Assembly (NCBI RefSeq): GCF_001592965.1
Contig: NZ_LRPC01000001.1
Span: 682,001-746,000, forward strand
Length of the DNA stretch: 64,000 nt
Source of the DNA: Roseivirga spongicola
GTDB lineage: Bacteria > Bacteroidota > Bacteroidia > Cytophagales > Cyclobacteriaceae
Reading direction: 5' to 3'
In this document: piece after piece, positions 37,015 to 45,683 of the stretch
Layout of the letters: each line of letters starts with the position of its first letter
Numbering within the stretch: position 1 is the stretch's first letter
Program-made: the position numbers and the translations under genes
The notes under the pieces: generated by a model
Told to the model about the DNA's origin: nothing
The model's database searches: none
Seen by the model: the letters and a program-made list of their open reading frames with translations, nothing else

Positions 37015-37708
37015 AGTTTAATATGAATTTTACCTGAACGCTAGCGTCAACTCTTATCTTCTCAAAACCAACTTCCGGTAGAGATTGATCATTCATTGAA
37101 CCAGCTCCTCTTACCTTCATTTCCATATTATTGCTCCTGAACATTCTCGGGCTATCATACTCCTGAATATGTATAGCTCTACCAATGGTTTGATCTAAGG
37201 CTCCGGCCAACGAAGCAGCTTTCATTTTGGCATTTTTAATAGCCAATGCTTTTACCTCTAGCTTTAGCCCCTCCTCATCTGAATAAGCAACTCTATCTAA
37301 AGTCACATTCGAAATACCCATATCAGAAAGCTCTGTTATTACTTCACCAGCTTTAGCACCAGTACTTACCTGTATGGTATATTCTTTACTTTCGAACACA
37401 TCAGTGCGCTTTAAAAAATAGAATTGAAAATTGCTCGAGAAATCGTTGAGTTTTACCTGCTTGTCTATGTCGATGCCGATTGACTCTAGTCTTCTGAGCA
37501 TCTTTCTCTCTAAGCTTTGGATAGATTCGCGACCTTTATTGTCTTTTTCGTCAATTCGAATTTTCAGATAGATTTCATCAGGAACTACTTCTTTATAAGC
37601 AATCCCTGTTACCTCAATGTAATTCTGATCGATAAAATTTTTAGAATCCTGCCCTTTTACCAGAGCTACCACAAAAAATAGTGCGAGTATTAATATCTGC
37701 TTTTTCAT
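37013..37708 (-). CDS. SIMPL (DUF541) domain exported protein
   Basis: A 231-residue protein with a signal peptide (MKKQILILALFFVVALVKGQ) and the SIMPL/DUF541 architecture: an N-terminal IEVTGIAYKEVVPDEIYLKIRI strand pair, a central helix (SIQSLERKMLRRLES) and AIKNAKMKAASLAGALDQTIG in the second half. Periplasmic SIMPL proteins are implicated in stress tolerance, but the molecular role is open. The start at 37708 is preferred; the frame from 37738 adds ten residues before the signal. Confidence 0.85.
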   Translation of the reverse strand: MKKQILILALFFVVALVKGQDSKNFIDQNYIEVTGIAYKEVVPDEIYLKIRIDEKDNKGRESIQSLERKMLRRLESIGIDIDKQVKLNDFSSNFQFYFLKRTDVFESKEYTIQVSTGAKAGEVITELSDMGISNVTLDRVAYSDEEGLKLEVKALAIKNAKMKAASLAGALDQTIGRAIHIQEYDSPRMFRSNNMEMKVRGAGSMNDQSLPEVGFEKIRVDASVQVKFILN

Positions 37709-37756
37709 AAGTGTCAATGTTTCCAATGGCACTTGCAATTACTTTGCCATGATCTA

Positions 37757-38134
37757 CTATTTGGAGTTGACCAGGACAGTATCTGACATCACTATGAGAG
37801 TAAAACTCCTATCTAGAGAGGCTCCTAAAGTAAAATAACCAAAGTTTACCTTCTCTAAATCAGTGTTATTCCCTCTTCGAAAGCTAACTAGGTAACTTCC
37901 GTCAGTTTCAACTTCCTCAAGGTTAAATTTATCCTGAATCTTATTACCAGATTCAATAGAAATTTGAGCACTGATTGTATCTAGCCGACTAGGCCAATAG
38001 TAGACATCTCGAATAATATCATCTGAATTATTTATGATAGTAATGGATGGTTCATCTTTAGGAAAACATGACTGCAATATCATAATCAGAGACATCATCA
38101 TTATCAAAGACTTGTGTGTTATATGCAACTTCAT
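37757..38134 (-). CDS. Small lipoprotein of unknown function
   Basis: A 125-residue protein with lipobox ILQSC (C23) and a short beta-rich domain (ITIINNSDDIIRDVYYWPSR onward) reminiscent of small surface lipoproteins. No family recognised. It lies between two other minus-strand exported proteins with gaps of about 48 bases, so the three may be co-transcribed. Confidence 0.65.
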   Translation of the reverse strand: MKLHITHKSLIMMMSLIMILQSCFPKDEPSITIINNSDDIIRDVYYWPSRLDTISAQISIESGNKIQDKFNLEEVETDGSYLVSFRRGNNTDLEKVNFGYFTLGASLDRSFTLIVMSDTVLVNSK

Positions 38135-38181
38135 AATAACCTTTCTAATTTAAAATCAGCACGAATGATATTGATATACTG

Positions 38182-39291
38182 TCAGAACTCCAAAACACTC
38201 TCAGAATGCAAGGTTTTCCAGCTACCATTCTCTTTCCTAACTACTATATAGCCAATACTTCCTATTCTTCTCTTTTCATTTCCAAATTGAAAATCGATGG
38301 ACGTCATGAACATTCCATTTCCTATAGACATTGGAGAGGAATACATAATCGAAACAGTTTTTCTTGAGGAATTATCATGGTTTTCGATCAACTCAAAGTT
38401 CCAAGTAATAGTATCAAGAACATGTTGCTGAGTACTATCTAAAGAGAATTGCTTTTGAAAGGTATTGCTGATTGAGCTAGCAAACATATTTAAATCTCTT
38501 TGGTCAAATGTATAACTTTCAAAAAGCAGGCTATATTCCTTCCCTAATCCCTCAATGATATCGCTAAATGCTACTTCATAAAAACCTTCATAGAAATTCA
38601 TATCTGAGTCAAGGTCGCTAATATCAATATTCACACTACCATAAAGCCAATGATCTTGAGCAATCATCGCCCCAGATTCCAAAGTCTTATAATTCTCCCA
38701 TGTGAATTCCATTCCTCCTAATGGTAAAATGGAAACCCACATTTTGACTGATGTTGGCCGATGATTTTCATCCAATATCCATACATAGGAATCTCCAGGA
38801 GTGGAGCCACCTGAGGTGTAGGTGACTTTCAGCCCTTGACGCCCGTCTTTAAGCTGCACAATGCTCCTTTCTGTTCCCGGGTCGAAGGCCTTAAATGGTG
38901 CATAAAGCCAAAAACTGTCATTATTAAAATAGTCCCAAGAGGTATTGATAAGCTCTTCAATTTCTTGAGAAGAATAGTTTTCTCCGTTCTGAACAATCCC
39001 CGATTTGTCTTCTGGCTTTAGAATTACTTCATGATTGTCCCATTTTACATTCACAACGTTTTCCATCTTATCCCACCTATATGAATGGATTCCTTTGAAT
39101 GTCCAGCTAACTTCTGGTGTAACTTGCCAAGCTTCATAATTCAAAGACTCCATCATTTTCTCCGCCATTGCATCAGCTTCTGGCCCTGAAGTGCCTTCTG
39201 GGAGTTGTTCATTTTGGGTGATAAAGAAAATAAAGAGGAAGAAGATGAGCCCGAGAAAGACTATGCTTACAATGCGAAGTGTTCTTTTCAT
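38182..39291 (-). CDS. Membrane-anchored hypothetical protein
   Basis: A 369-residue protein with one N-terminal transmembrane or signal-anchor segment (MKRTLRIVSIVFLGLIFFLFIFFI) and a soluble domain rich in Trp, Tyr and acidic residues (SWTFKGIHSYRWD, LPLGGMEFTWENYK). The body resembles periplasmic proteins with lipocalin-like strands, but no family is claimed. It is the first gene of the minus-strand run reaching to 37013. Confidence 0.65.
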   Translation of the reverse strand: MKRTLRIVSIVFLGLIFFLFIFFITQNEQLPEGTSGPEADAMAEKMMESLNYEAWQVTPEVSWTFKGIHSYRWDKMENVVNVKWDNHEVILKPEDKSGIVQNGENYSSQEIEELINTSWDYFNNDSFWLYAPFKAFDPGTERSIVQLKDGRQGLKVTYTSGGSTPGDSYVWILDENHRPTSVKMWVSILPLGGMEFTWENYKTLESGAMIAQDHWLYGSVNIDISDLDSDMNFYEGFYEVAFSDIIEGLGKEYSLLFESYTFDQRDLNMFASSISNTFQKQFSLDSTQQHVLDTITWNFELIENHDNSSRKTVSIMYSSPMSIGNGMFMTSIDFQFGNEKRRIGSIGYIVVRKENGSWKTLHSESVLEF

Positions 39292-39702
39292 AACTAACTA
39301 AGTTAACGAGAGAAAAATAAAAGAAAGCCAATACTCTTTCATTTCCATGCTGAATTAAGTACACATGAGTAAACTAGAAAGATGTATAGTGCCACTAACT
39401 CTGTCTATTTCTCAGTAATAGAATTTCATATCATATTGTTCACAAAGGCAATACAGTGTATATGTTACGATTAATTATATAAGTCTTTACCACCATTCAA
39501 CGGTTCACTCCAGAAACCTTACGGTTCATGTCGATCAGGTTTTTTGTTGTATTCAATCTTATCATCATTGTAATGTCAATACCGCTGAAGCAACGTGGTA
39601 TTTGCCAAAGGTCAAAAACTATTAAGTTCTATCTGAGCCTAGGTTCAAGAAATAGTGGGATTGGTCTCCCACTTAAAGGAGCTTAAACAAAATGTTATTA
39701 AG
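39292..39702. other. 411-bp regulatory gap before the DSDHY-repeat gene
   Basis: It separates divergent genes and holds a LytTR-type direct repeat (39500-39529) and a TTTTTTG (about 39540) that could be a -33 element. No perfect TAnnTTTG was seen. The final 50 bases contain GGAG (39676-39679), too far from the ATG at 39703 for a ribosome site. No gene is evident. Confidence 0.6.
39500..39529 (+). promoter_or_regulatory. LytTR-type direct repeat operator
   Basis: ACGGTTCAC (39500-39508) and ACGGTTCAT (39521-39529) are direct repeats with 21-base spacing, two helical turns, as bound by LytTR/AgrA-type regulators whose half-site is W-M-M-GTT-N-R-K. They lie just upstream of a TTTTTTG that could be a -33 element and 174 bases before the ATG of the repeat-protein gene. 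Confidence 0.55.
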
Positions 39703-41268
39703 ATGAAAACTCAAAGAATGAAGAACAGAAGCCTGGTAATGGGAGTGGCAATAGCAATACTTGCCCTACTTTCATTTTCACACGATGTACAATCGCAAGT
39801 ATCAAAAACATCAACCTCAATTTCCGTAAACCGTGGAGTTCACACGGTTTCTCATAAGAGCGGAAATCAACGCCTTAACCTTGAGTATGAAGGAGAAATA
39901 GTATTCACCGATGACGACAAAGCCATCAAATCTATTTCAAGAGGCGGTTACCTGCTCATTAGAAAAACCACTTTTGGCGATAGAAGAGAGGTACTGGCTG
40001 AGCCCAATTCTGATGGAACAATCAATTATGAATACCGAGTAGGTAGAAGCCGCCAAGATTGGGGCAAAGAGGGTCAAGAATTCCTAGCCAATGTGCTCAT
40101 TGAAGTGATTCGCACCACAGGAATGGGTGCAGAAAGCCGAGTGGAAAGGTTCTATAAAAAAGGAGGTGTCAGTGCCGTAATGGAGGAGGTCAACCTCATC
40201 AGAAACGACCATGTTTCTAAAATTTACCTCGATGCCTTAATGGAAAACCATGACCTTAAAAGCAAGGAATTGGTAAATGTAGCCGCCTACATTACAAAGG
40301 AGATCGATTCTGACTATTACATTTCAGAGCTATTTAAAGATCATGGAGATAAGTTTTTAAAGAACGCTGAGTCTACCTCTGCTTTTTTAGATGCAGTAGC
40401 CAGAATGGATTCAGATCATTACGTTTCTATCATCCTAAAAAGAATGCTTAGAGAAGATTTAGACTCAGATGCCATGGCTAAAGTGCTTAAAGCTGCTTCT
40501 GGTATGGACTCAGACCATTATAAAACGGAAGTACTCAAGCAACTTCTCGATAGAAGAGATTTAGACGACAAAACAGTAGATCTAATTGTTAAATCTGCTT
40601 CAGATATAGACTCAGATCATTATGCTACTATCATTTTGAAGGATGCTTTAGATAGGCCAAACCTTTCTGATGAAGCCTTCAACAACCTAATGAATGCTAT
40701 TTCTAGAATAGATTCTGACCATTATGTTACGGAGACTTTCCGTTCAATGCTCAGACAAAGGGAAGTGTCTGATAAGGTAGTTGCTGCTGTAATGGACAGA
40801 ATAGAATATATGGACTCTGACCATTACAGACGAGTTATTTTGAACGACCTTTTTCAAAACAAGCAGGTTTCGGAAAAGCACTTTGAATCGCTGTTAAGAA
40901 CTGTGGCCGACATGGATTCAGATCATTATGCCAGTGAAATTCTATCGTCTTTACTGAAAGACCAGCAACTGTCTCAAGAGTTATACACTAAAGTGCTAGA
41001 TAGAGTGGCAAACATCGATTCTGACCACTACAAGGTGAAGATTTTAAAAGATGTGATTAAAGGTGACTTAACCAAGAATCATATGATGAGCCTACTAAAA
41101 GCTGCTGATAATATTGACTCTGACTACTACAAGTCTGAGGTGCTAAGAGGCGCTTGCGACTCAGTAAGAAAATTGAACGATGATCAGGTGAAAGACGAGT
41201 TTCGTTCGGTAGCGAGATCTATCCGCTCAGATACATACTATGGTCGTGTAGCACGTTGCATCGACTAG
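39703..41268 (+). CDS. Exported DSDHY-repeat protein (novel repeat)
   Basis: A 521-residue protein. Residues 1-32 look like a signal peptide (cleavage near VQSQ). Residues about 33-145 form a beta-rich region, and from about 165 to the end the protein is a tandem of ten or eleven 33-36-residue units, each starting [IM]DSDHY or DSDYY and continuing with helix pairs like x-ILK-x-x-L-x5-LS-x5-V-x-x-A. The helix-pair layout is like HEAT repeats, with the invariant Asp-Ser-Asp-His-Tyr turn. I recognise no family. The start at 39703 (MKTQRMKNRS) replaces a GTG at 39655. LytS/LytTR genes follow downstream. Confidence 0.75.
   Translation: MKTQRMKNRSLVMGVAIAILALLSFSHDVQSQVSKTSTSISVNRGVHTVSHKSGNQRLNLEYEGEIVFTDDDKAIKSISRGGYLLIRKTTFGDRREVLAEPNSDGTINYEYRVGRSRQDWGKEGQEFLANVLIEVIRTTGMGAESRVERFYKKGGVSAVMEEVNLIRNDHVSKIYLDALMENHDLKSKELVNVAAYITKEIDSDYYISELFKDHGDKFLKNAESTSAFLDAVARMDSDHYVSIILKRMLREDLDSDAMAKVLKAASGMDSDHYKTEVLKQLLDRRDLDDKTVDLIVKSASDIDSDHYATIILKDALDRPNLSDEAFNNLMNAISRIDSDHYVTETFRSMLRQREVSDKVVAAVMDRIEYMDSDHYRRVILNDLFQNKQVSEKHFESLLRTVADMDSDHYASEILSSLLKDQQLSQELYTKVLDRVANIDSDHYKVKILKDVIKGDLTKNHMMSLLKAADNIDSDYYKSEVLRGACDSVRKLNDDQVKDEFRSVARSIRSDTYYGRVARCID
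40195..41256 (+). repeat. Tandem 99-108-bp coding repeats (DSDHY units)
   Basis: Seven units begin exactly DSDHY and three begin DSDYY or close variants (first unit IRNDHV, last IRSDTY). The DNA copies have diverged, so this is a protein repeat under selection and not a recent duplication. Confidence 0.8.
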
Positions 41269-41308
41269 TGTTTTCTATCCTTGGGTGAGCCTCTAAAGAG
41301 CTTTAACT

Positions 41309-41372
41309 CGTCATACTGAACCTGATTCAGCATCTAATTCAGAATAGACTCTGAAATAAATTCAGGGTGACG
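41309..41372. repeat. REP-like imperfect palindrome
   Basis: CGTCATACTGAA at 41309-41320 and TTCAGGGTGACG at 41361-41372 are inverted with an internal AACCTGATTCAG/CTGAAATAAATTC pair. It sits between the DSDHY gene and the kinase gene and may be the terminator or an attenuator. Confidence 0.55.
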
Positions 41373-41429
41373 ATGGCAAGACTTGAAGCTCACCCTCATT
41401 TTTTCCTATCTTCAGTCAAATACATTTTA

Positions 41430-42458
41430 ATGCCCAAACTGTTTCGTCTGCTTTTCTTTGTAGTGATAGGAGTGTTGTTTCTGTTCTATCTTTTCTACGC
41501 AGATAATAACGCGCTCCCGCATTTGGTGGAAGATGCGAATTTGTATGGTTTTACAGTTTTGGCTGCTTCAGGAATTGGCTTCGGCATAATAACTATTAAT
41601 AGCTGGCTCAATGAGCAAATACCTTGGAGAAGTAATGTATTGGGCCGTTTCGTAGCTGGACTTTCACTAGACTTTGTTTTCTTAGGAGCCACTTTGTTGC
41701 TCTTTGGCTGGTTGGCCAATGTCTTAGGCCTAATCGATTACGACATGTTTCCAGAAGATATGTTCATTCGCCAAATTGAGCTTAAGCTCATAGTACTTTC
41801 GCTCATCACAATGTTCATTGTTACTTTAGTAGAATTCAACAGGTTCAGTTACAATGAATTTACAGTTGGGCAAATCAGAAAACTAAAGTCTCAAAGAAAG
41901 CAACTAGAGCTACAATTTGAAGCACTAAAAAGCCAGCTGAGCCCACACTATTTGTTCAACTCAATGAACACCATTTCATCTCTTGTGTATCGCGACCCGA
42001 ACATTGCTGAAAACTTCATTCGAAACTTGGCCGAAACATTCAATTATGTTTTAAACACCAGAGAGGTGCAATTGGTAAAACTAGAAGAGGAAATTGAAGC
42101 ACTAAAAGATTACGGATACTTGCTCACCATTAGATATGCAGATGCTATATCGCTCAATATTGAGGTAGATTCAGCATATAATAAGAAACCTGTTCCTCCA
42201 TTAACGCTTCAACTGTTGGTTGAAAATGCTGTAAAGCACAATGTGATCAGTTCTGATGAACCATTGAAGATTCATATTCGAGCTACTGAGGAAGAAGTGA
42301 TTGTACTGAACAATAAAACAGGTACGCCAAGCCAAACCGCTAGCCATAAAGTAGGGCTCGATAATATTAAAAATCGATATGCCTTTTTTACTCCAAAGGA
42401 GATTTCGATAGAGAATAACGACTATTTCGAGGTACGTTTACCCATGTTGTCTGCATGA
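41430..42458 (+). CDS. LytS-type sensor histidine kinase
   Basis: A 342-residue kinase with four membrane spans (about 5-24, 40-58, 72-99, 116-135) and a cytosolic His_kinase domain. The phospho-acceptor is H173 in QLSPHYLFNSMNTISSL; the N-box LLVENAVKHN and a short GLDNIKNRY element are intact. The start at 41430 (MPKLFRLL) is preferred to 41367, whose extra 21 residues lie over the palindrome region. It overlaps the next, degenerate kinase gene as ATGA. Confidence 0.88.
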   Translation: MPKLFRLLFFVVIGVLFLFYLFYADNNALPHLVEDANLYGFTVLAASGIGFGIITINSWLNEQIPWRSNVLGRFVAGLSLDFVFLGATLLLFGWLANVLGLIDYDMFPEDMFIRQIELKLIVLSLITMFIVTLVEFNRFSYNEFTVGQIRKLKSQRKQLELQFEALKSQLSPHYLFNSMNTISSLVYRDPNIAENFIRNLAETFNYVLNTREVQLVKLEEEIEALKDYGYLLTIRYADAISLNIEVDSAYNKKPVPPLTLQLLVENAVKHNVISSDEPLKIHIRATEEEVIVLNNKTGTPSQTASHKVGLDNIKNRYAFFTPKEISIENNDYFEVRLPMLSA

Positions 42459-43501
42459 AAAAGAACCTGATACATCAGCCCATATTCCGATTGGTGGTAC
42501 CACCAATCTACGGCATAATGATGTACATGCTCATCTTGTTGCTCAACAATAGTTTGGCCCAATTAGACGATACCGTTTTCACCACAGAATTACTCGTTTG
42601 TGTTATTCTGGCTTATCTAATTTCGGAACCTCTTAGGTTGATCATTCGGGGTTTTGAACGAAAATCTGATGATGGACTACGAAGCTCCAGCACTATCGCA
42701 GCTCTACTGGTGACCAATTTGCTGGTTGGTTCACTCATTATATTGCTAGCCGCATACAGTTACTTCACGTACTATGAGGGATACATATACGAGGCCATTC
42801 TCACCAAAATGGTCATAGTGTATGGAATTAGCGGACTGCTATTTACTATGTTCTTTCTCAGCACTCACTTTCTGTCTGTAAAGAATGAATCTGAACTGAA
42901 GAAAGAAGACCTCAAGCGTCAAAACCTAGAGCATCAGCTGGAGATATTTAACAATGAAATCAACCCAGATTTGCTCTTTCAAAGCCTTGAGACATTAATC
43001 ACCTTAGTGCATTATAATCAAGATAAGGCGGAAGACTTTGTGGATAGGCTTGCTGTGGTTTACCGATATATTCTGGAAAACCGCAAACGTGAGCTGGTTA
43101 CTGTTAAGGACGAAATAAAAGCAGCAAAAAACCTGATGTATCTTTTTCAAGAAAGGTATCCAGACCAGTTGTACTTTAATGTAAAGAACGAATCGAAAAA
43201 CTCAGAAAAGCTATTAGTGCCGAATGCGTTGCCCACCATGCTAGACTGCGTAATTAACAATAGTATAATTAGCGTGCATCAACCCTTAACAATTACTTTA
43301 GACGAGGATGGAGATGAAGGCTATTTGGTGATTCAATATTCGGATAATCAGAGGCTAAGCCAGAATAAATACATAAAGAATCGATGTAAAAACGTGCACA
43401 ATGCCTTTGCATTTTTCTCCGACCGACCGGTGATAGAAATAAAGGCGTACGGCAGTGGCTTTGTGAAGCTTCCTTTGCTCGATATAAACGACAGAATATG
43501 A
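42455..43501 (+). CDS. Degenerate LytS-type kinase homologue lacking the phospho-acceptor His
   Basis: A 348-residue homologue of the preceding kinase with the same four-span layout and helical core. At the position of the H-box the sequence is EINPDLLFQSLETL, with D172 in place of His and Q in place of the conserved Asn; the N-box has become MLDCVINNSIIS, lacking the usual E-N-A-x-K-H. The protein is intact in frame, so it is a pseudokinase rather than a pseudogene. It overlaps both neighbours by 4 bases (ATGA). It may heterodimerise with the active kinase. Confidence 0.8.
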   Translation: MKKNLIHQPIFRLVVPPIYGIMMYMLILLLNNSLAQLDDTVFTTELLVCVILAYLISEPLRLIIRGFERKSDDGLRSSSTIAALLVTNLLVGSLIILLAAYSYFTYYEGYIYEAILTKMVIVYGISGLLFTMFFLSTHFLSVKNESELKKEDLKRQNLEHQLEIFNNEINPDLLFQSLETLITLVHYNQDKAEDFVDRLAVVYRYILENRKRELVTVKDEIKAAKNLMYLFQERYPDQLYFNVKNESKNSEKLLVPNALPTMLDCVINNSIISVHQPLTITLDEDGDEGYLVIQYSDNQRLSQNKYIKNRCKNVHNAFAFFSDRPVIEIKAYGSGFVKLPLLDINDRI

Positions 43502-44280
43502 AGGTCTACATAATAGAAGATGAAATTCCAGCAGCGGAAAAAGTAGAAAGACTTCTCAAGCGCTATGATGAAAACATAGAAGTAATTGGCCGTGCTATGA
43601 GCGTAAAGCAAGCGGTTGACTGGGTGAAGAATGACGGTGAAGCAGACCTACTCTTCATGGACATTCAGCTTACTGATGGTTTAAGTTTCGACATCTTCAA
43701 AGAAGTGAACCTGGAAATTCCTGTGGTTTTCACTACTGCCTATAATGAATACGCTATTGAGGCTTTTAAGGCCAATGGTATTGACTATCTGCTGAAACCC
43801 ATTTCTTTTGAAGCCATTTCTGAAAGTATTGAGAAGTTCAAGTCGCTTAAAAATAGATTACAAGATCAAGGTCAGGCCGAAGTAAACTCTATTATAGACC
43901 TGCAAAGTGCCTTGCAGATGCTTAGCAAGCGAGACTATAAAACTCGCTTTATGGTGAAGATTGGGGAGCACATTAAGTCGGTGACTACCGATACCATAGA
44001 CCTGTTTTATGCTGAAGGCAGAAACGCCTACATAGTTACCAATGAGGGCCGGAGACTGATCATAGACTACAAACTGGAGACTTTGGAAGAGATGCTCGAC
44101 CCGAAGAAGTTCTTCCGCGTTAACCGAACTTTTATTGTAGAAATAGACTCCATTAAAGATGTTCTTGTCTACTCCAATAGCCGTCTAAAAATTATCCTTA
44201 AACAGAGTTTCGACAGAGAAATCATTGTAAGCCGGGAAAAGGTAAATGCCTTTAAGGTTTGGTTTGATGGTGAGGCATGA
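43498..44280 (+). CDS. LytTR-family response regulator
   Basis: A 260-residue regulator with receiver phospho-acceptor D55 in LLFMDIQLTDG, acidic pocket EDE and VVFTTAYNEYA/DYLLKPI signatures, a 30-residue linker and a C-terminal LytTR domain (KTRFMVKIGEHIKSV ... FFRVNRTFIVEIDSI). It is the third of three overlapping genes. The likely target is the direct repeat at 39500, upstream of the DSDHY gene; this is inferred from site type and proximity. Confidence 0.9.
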   Translation: MKVYIIEDEIPAAEKVERLLKRYDENIEVIGRAMSVKQAVDWVKNDGEADLLFMDIQLTDGLSFDIFKEVNLEIPVVFTTAYNEYAIEAFKANGIDYLLKPISFEAISESIEKFKSLKNRLQDQGQAEVNSIIDLQSALQMLSKRDYKTRFMVKIGEHIKSVTTDTIDLFYAEGRNAYIVTNEGRRLIIDYKLETLEEMLDPKKFFRVNRTFIVEIDSIKDVLVYSNSRLKIILKQSFDREIIVSREKVNAFKVWFDGEA

Positions 44281-44311
44281 TTTAGAAGCCTAACTGTCAT
44301 TTTTTAAAAAT

Positions 44312-44338
44312 AAAGACCACCCGTGTGATGGTCTTTTT
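44312..44338 (+). terminator. Terminator of the kinase-regulator operon
   Basis: AAAGACCA (44312-44319) pairs with TGGTCTTT (44329-44336), followed by Ts. It precedes a convergent gene. Confidence 0.82.
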
Positions 44339-44371
44339 GCCAAACTCTATCTCAGTTTGAGAATGAGCTTA

Positions 44372-44869
44372 TTATACTTTTTGAACTTGCCTTACCTCTT
44401 CTACCAACTTTTTGGCTCTAAGTTCTAAAGTTTGCTCCTCAATAGGCACATGTACTTTCTCTAACAACTCGCTTAAATCAGCAGAGTGTGCTGTACTTTT
44501 CAAAGCCTTTAAGTCGTAATGCACAAACTTAGACCAAAGCACTGCCTTAATATGCTCTTCATTTGAGTCTAGCATTACAATCTCGGCTTTTACTGATCTA
44601 TCAGAAAAGTCAATCAACCTACTTTGCACTTTAACCTTTTCCATTACCACAGCTGGTTTCAGATAAACTATTTCACTGTGACCGACAACCCAAGACTTAC
44701 CATGCTGTTTTGCCATGTTGAAGATATTCAAACCATACTCTTCTATAAGATGATCTTCCCTAGCGTTGATCATATAGTCCAAGTATTTAGAGTTATTCAA
44801 ATGACCAAATGGATCACAATCTTGAAAGCGAATTATCTTCTCAGTAATGGGTTGCTTGTTATATGTCAT
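44372..44869 (-). CDS. Acyl-CoA thioesterase, 4HBT/hotdog type
   Basis: A 165-residue hotdog-fold thioesterase-like protein. The N-terminal RFQDCDPFGHLNNSKYLDYM carries the YbgC/4HBT D-x-F/M-x-H-x-N-N motif (Asp at about residue 18). It should hydrolyse acyl-CoAs in the cytoplasm; chain specificity is unknown. It lies 46 bases downstream of tetR on the same strand. A TetR-type palindrome is in that gap, so it is probably under that regulator. Confidence 0.85.
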   Translation of the reverse strand: MTYNKQPITEKIIRFQDCDPFGHLNNSKYLDYMINAREDHLIEEYGLNIFNMAKQHGKSWVVGHSEIVYLKPAVVMEKVKVQSRLIDFSDRSVKAEIVMLDSNEEHIKAVLWSKFVHYDLKALKSTAHSADLSELLEKVHVPIEEQTLELRAKKLVEEVRQVQKV

Positions 44870-44882
44870 TAGATTAAATTTT

Positions 44883-44899
44883 ACCGACCAGTCGGTCTA
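44883..44899. promoter_or_regulatory. TetR-type operator before the thioesterase gene
   Basis: Read on the minus strand, TAGACCGACTGGTCGGT contains TAGACC-N4-GGTCGG, nearly identical in half-sites to the palindrome upstream of tetR. Confidence 0.6.
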
Positions 44900-44915
44900 T
44901 TATAAGTCAAATTTT

Positions 44916-45464
44916 TTATGAATTCAGAATGGTTTCTATAAAGCGCTTTTGTAACGACAGATATTTAACATCCTTATGAGCCTTACTTAAAACATAGGCT
45001 CCTTCAAACATAGAATAAAGTTCTTCCGCCTTAATCTGTGCATTCTTTACCCCCCTTCTTTCCAGATACCCTTCCAAGTTATTTTGCCAGCCAATAAACA
45101 CCTTTGCACAGGCCTCTCGAATCTCTTCATCTATAGTACCTGCCGCCATAGCCACCGCAGCAATAGGGCACCCATCTTCGAAATTAGACTTTAGCAGCTC
45201 GTCCACCATTACATCTATCATATCAGATAAACCTTGTTCGGCTGTCTTTCCTCTTAAGGCTTCTCCGTATTTTTGCATCTGATTTTCTCCTCCATAATAA
45301 ACGGCCTCACGGATGAGCTCATCCTTGCCCTTAGGAAAATGATGATACAAGCTACCTTTAGGAACGCCTACTTGTTTGAGTACCTCATTAATCCCCGTGC
45401 CGAAGTAACCTTTCTTTCGGATTAAGTCAGAAGTGACATTAATTAAGCGCTCACGGGTATTCAT
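44916..45464 (-). CDS. TetR/AcrR-family transcriptional regulator
   Basis: A 182-residue repressor with a typical N-terminal helix-turn-helix (RLINVTSDLIRKKGYFGTGINEVLKQVGVPKGSLYHHF) and a C-terminal ligand domain. The YHHFPKGKDELI recognition and tail region resembles the NemR/YxaF-type subgroup. The start at 45464 (MNTRERL) is preferred to 45512, whose extra residues include the operator region. Its own operator lies immediately upstream and a second operator lies before the thioesterase gene, so it represses both. Confidence 0.88.
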   Translation of the reverse strand: MNTRERLINVTSDLIRKKGYFGTGINEVLKQVGVPKGSLYHHFPKGKDELIREAVYYGGENQMQKYGEALRGKTAEQGLSDMIDVMVDELLKSNFEDGCPIAAVAMAAGTIDEEIREACAKVFIGWQNNLEGYLERRGVKNAQIKAEELYSMFEGAYVLSKAHKDVKYLSLQKRFIETILNS

Positions 45465-45482
45465 GATGTAAACATACACAAT

Positions 45483-45498
45483 TAGACCAAAAGGTCTA
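45483..45498. promoter_or_regulatory. Perfect 16-bp palindromic operator upstream of tetR
   Basis: TAGACCAAAAGGTCTA has perfect 6-base arms around AAAA. It matches the site at 44883 in both half-sites and supports autoregulation. Confidence 0.65.
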
Positions 45499-45683
45499 GA
45501 CATTCGTGTCATTCCTTTAATAAATTAGTAGGCAATCCTTCTTTGACACACTACAAACTAGTTTTAATTCTAGTGGTACAAAACCCTTTCGCCCTAATGT
45601 GCTAAGCAATCAAGCGATCAGCAGCCTACCTGGAATTCTTACCTACTATTTTCAGATCCCTTATATACTGATATATTTACCCC

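Noticed and set aside
40195-41256. CRISPR-like array suggested by regular repeat spacing
   Set aside because: The repeats are coding units of 99-108 bp in one frame with diverged DNA, and no spacers or cas genes are present.
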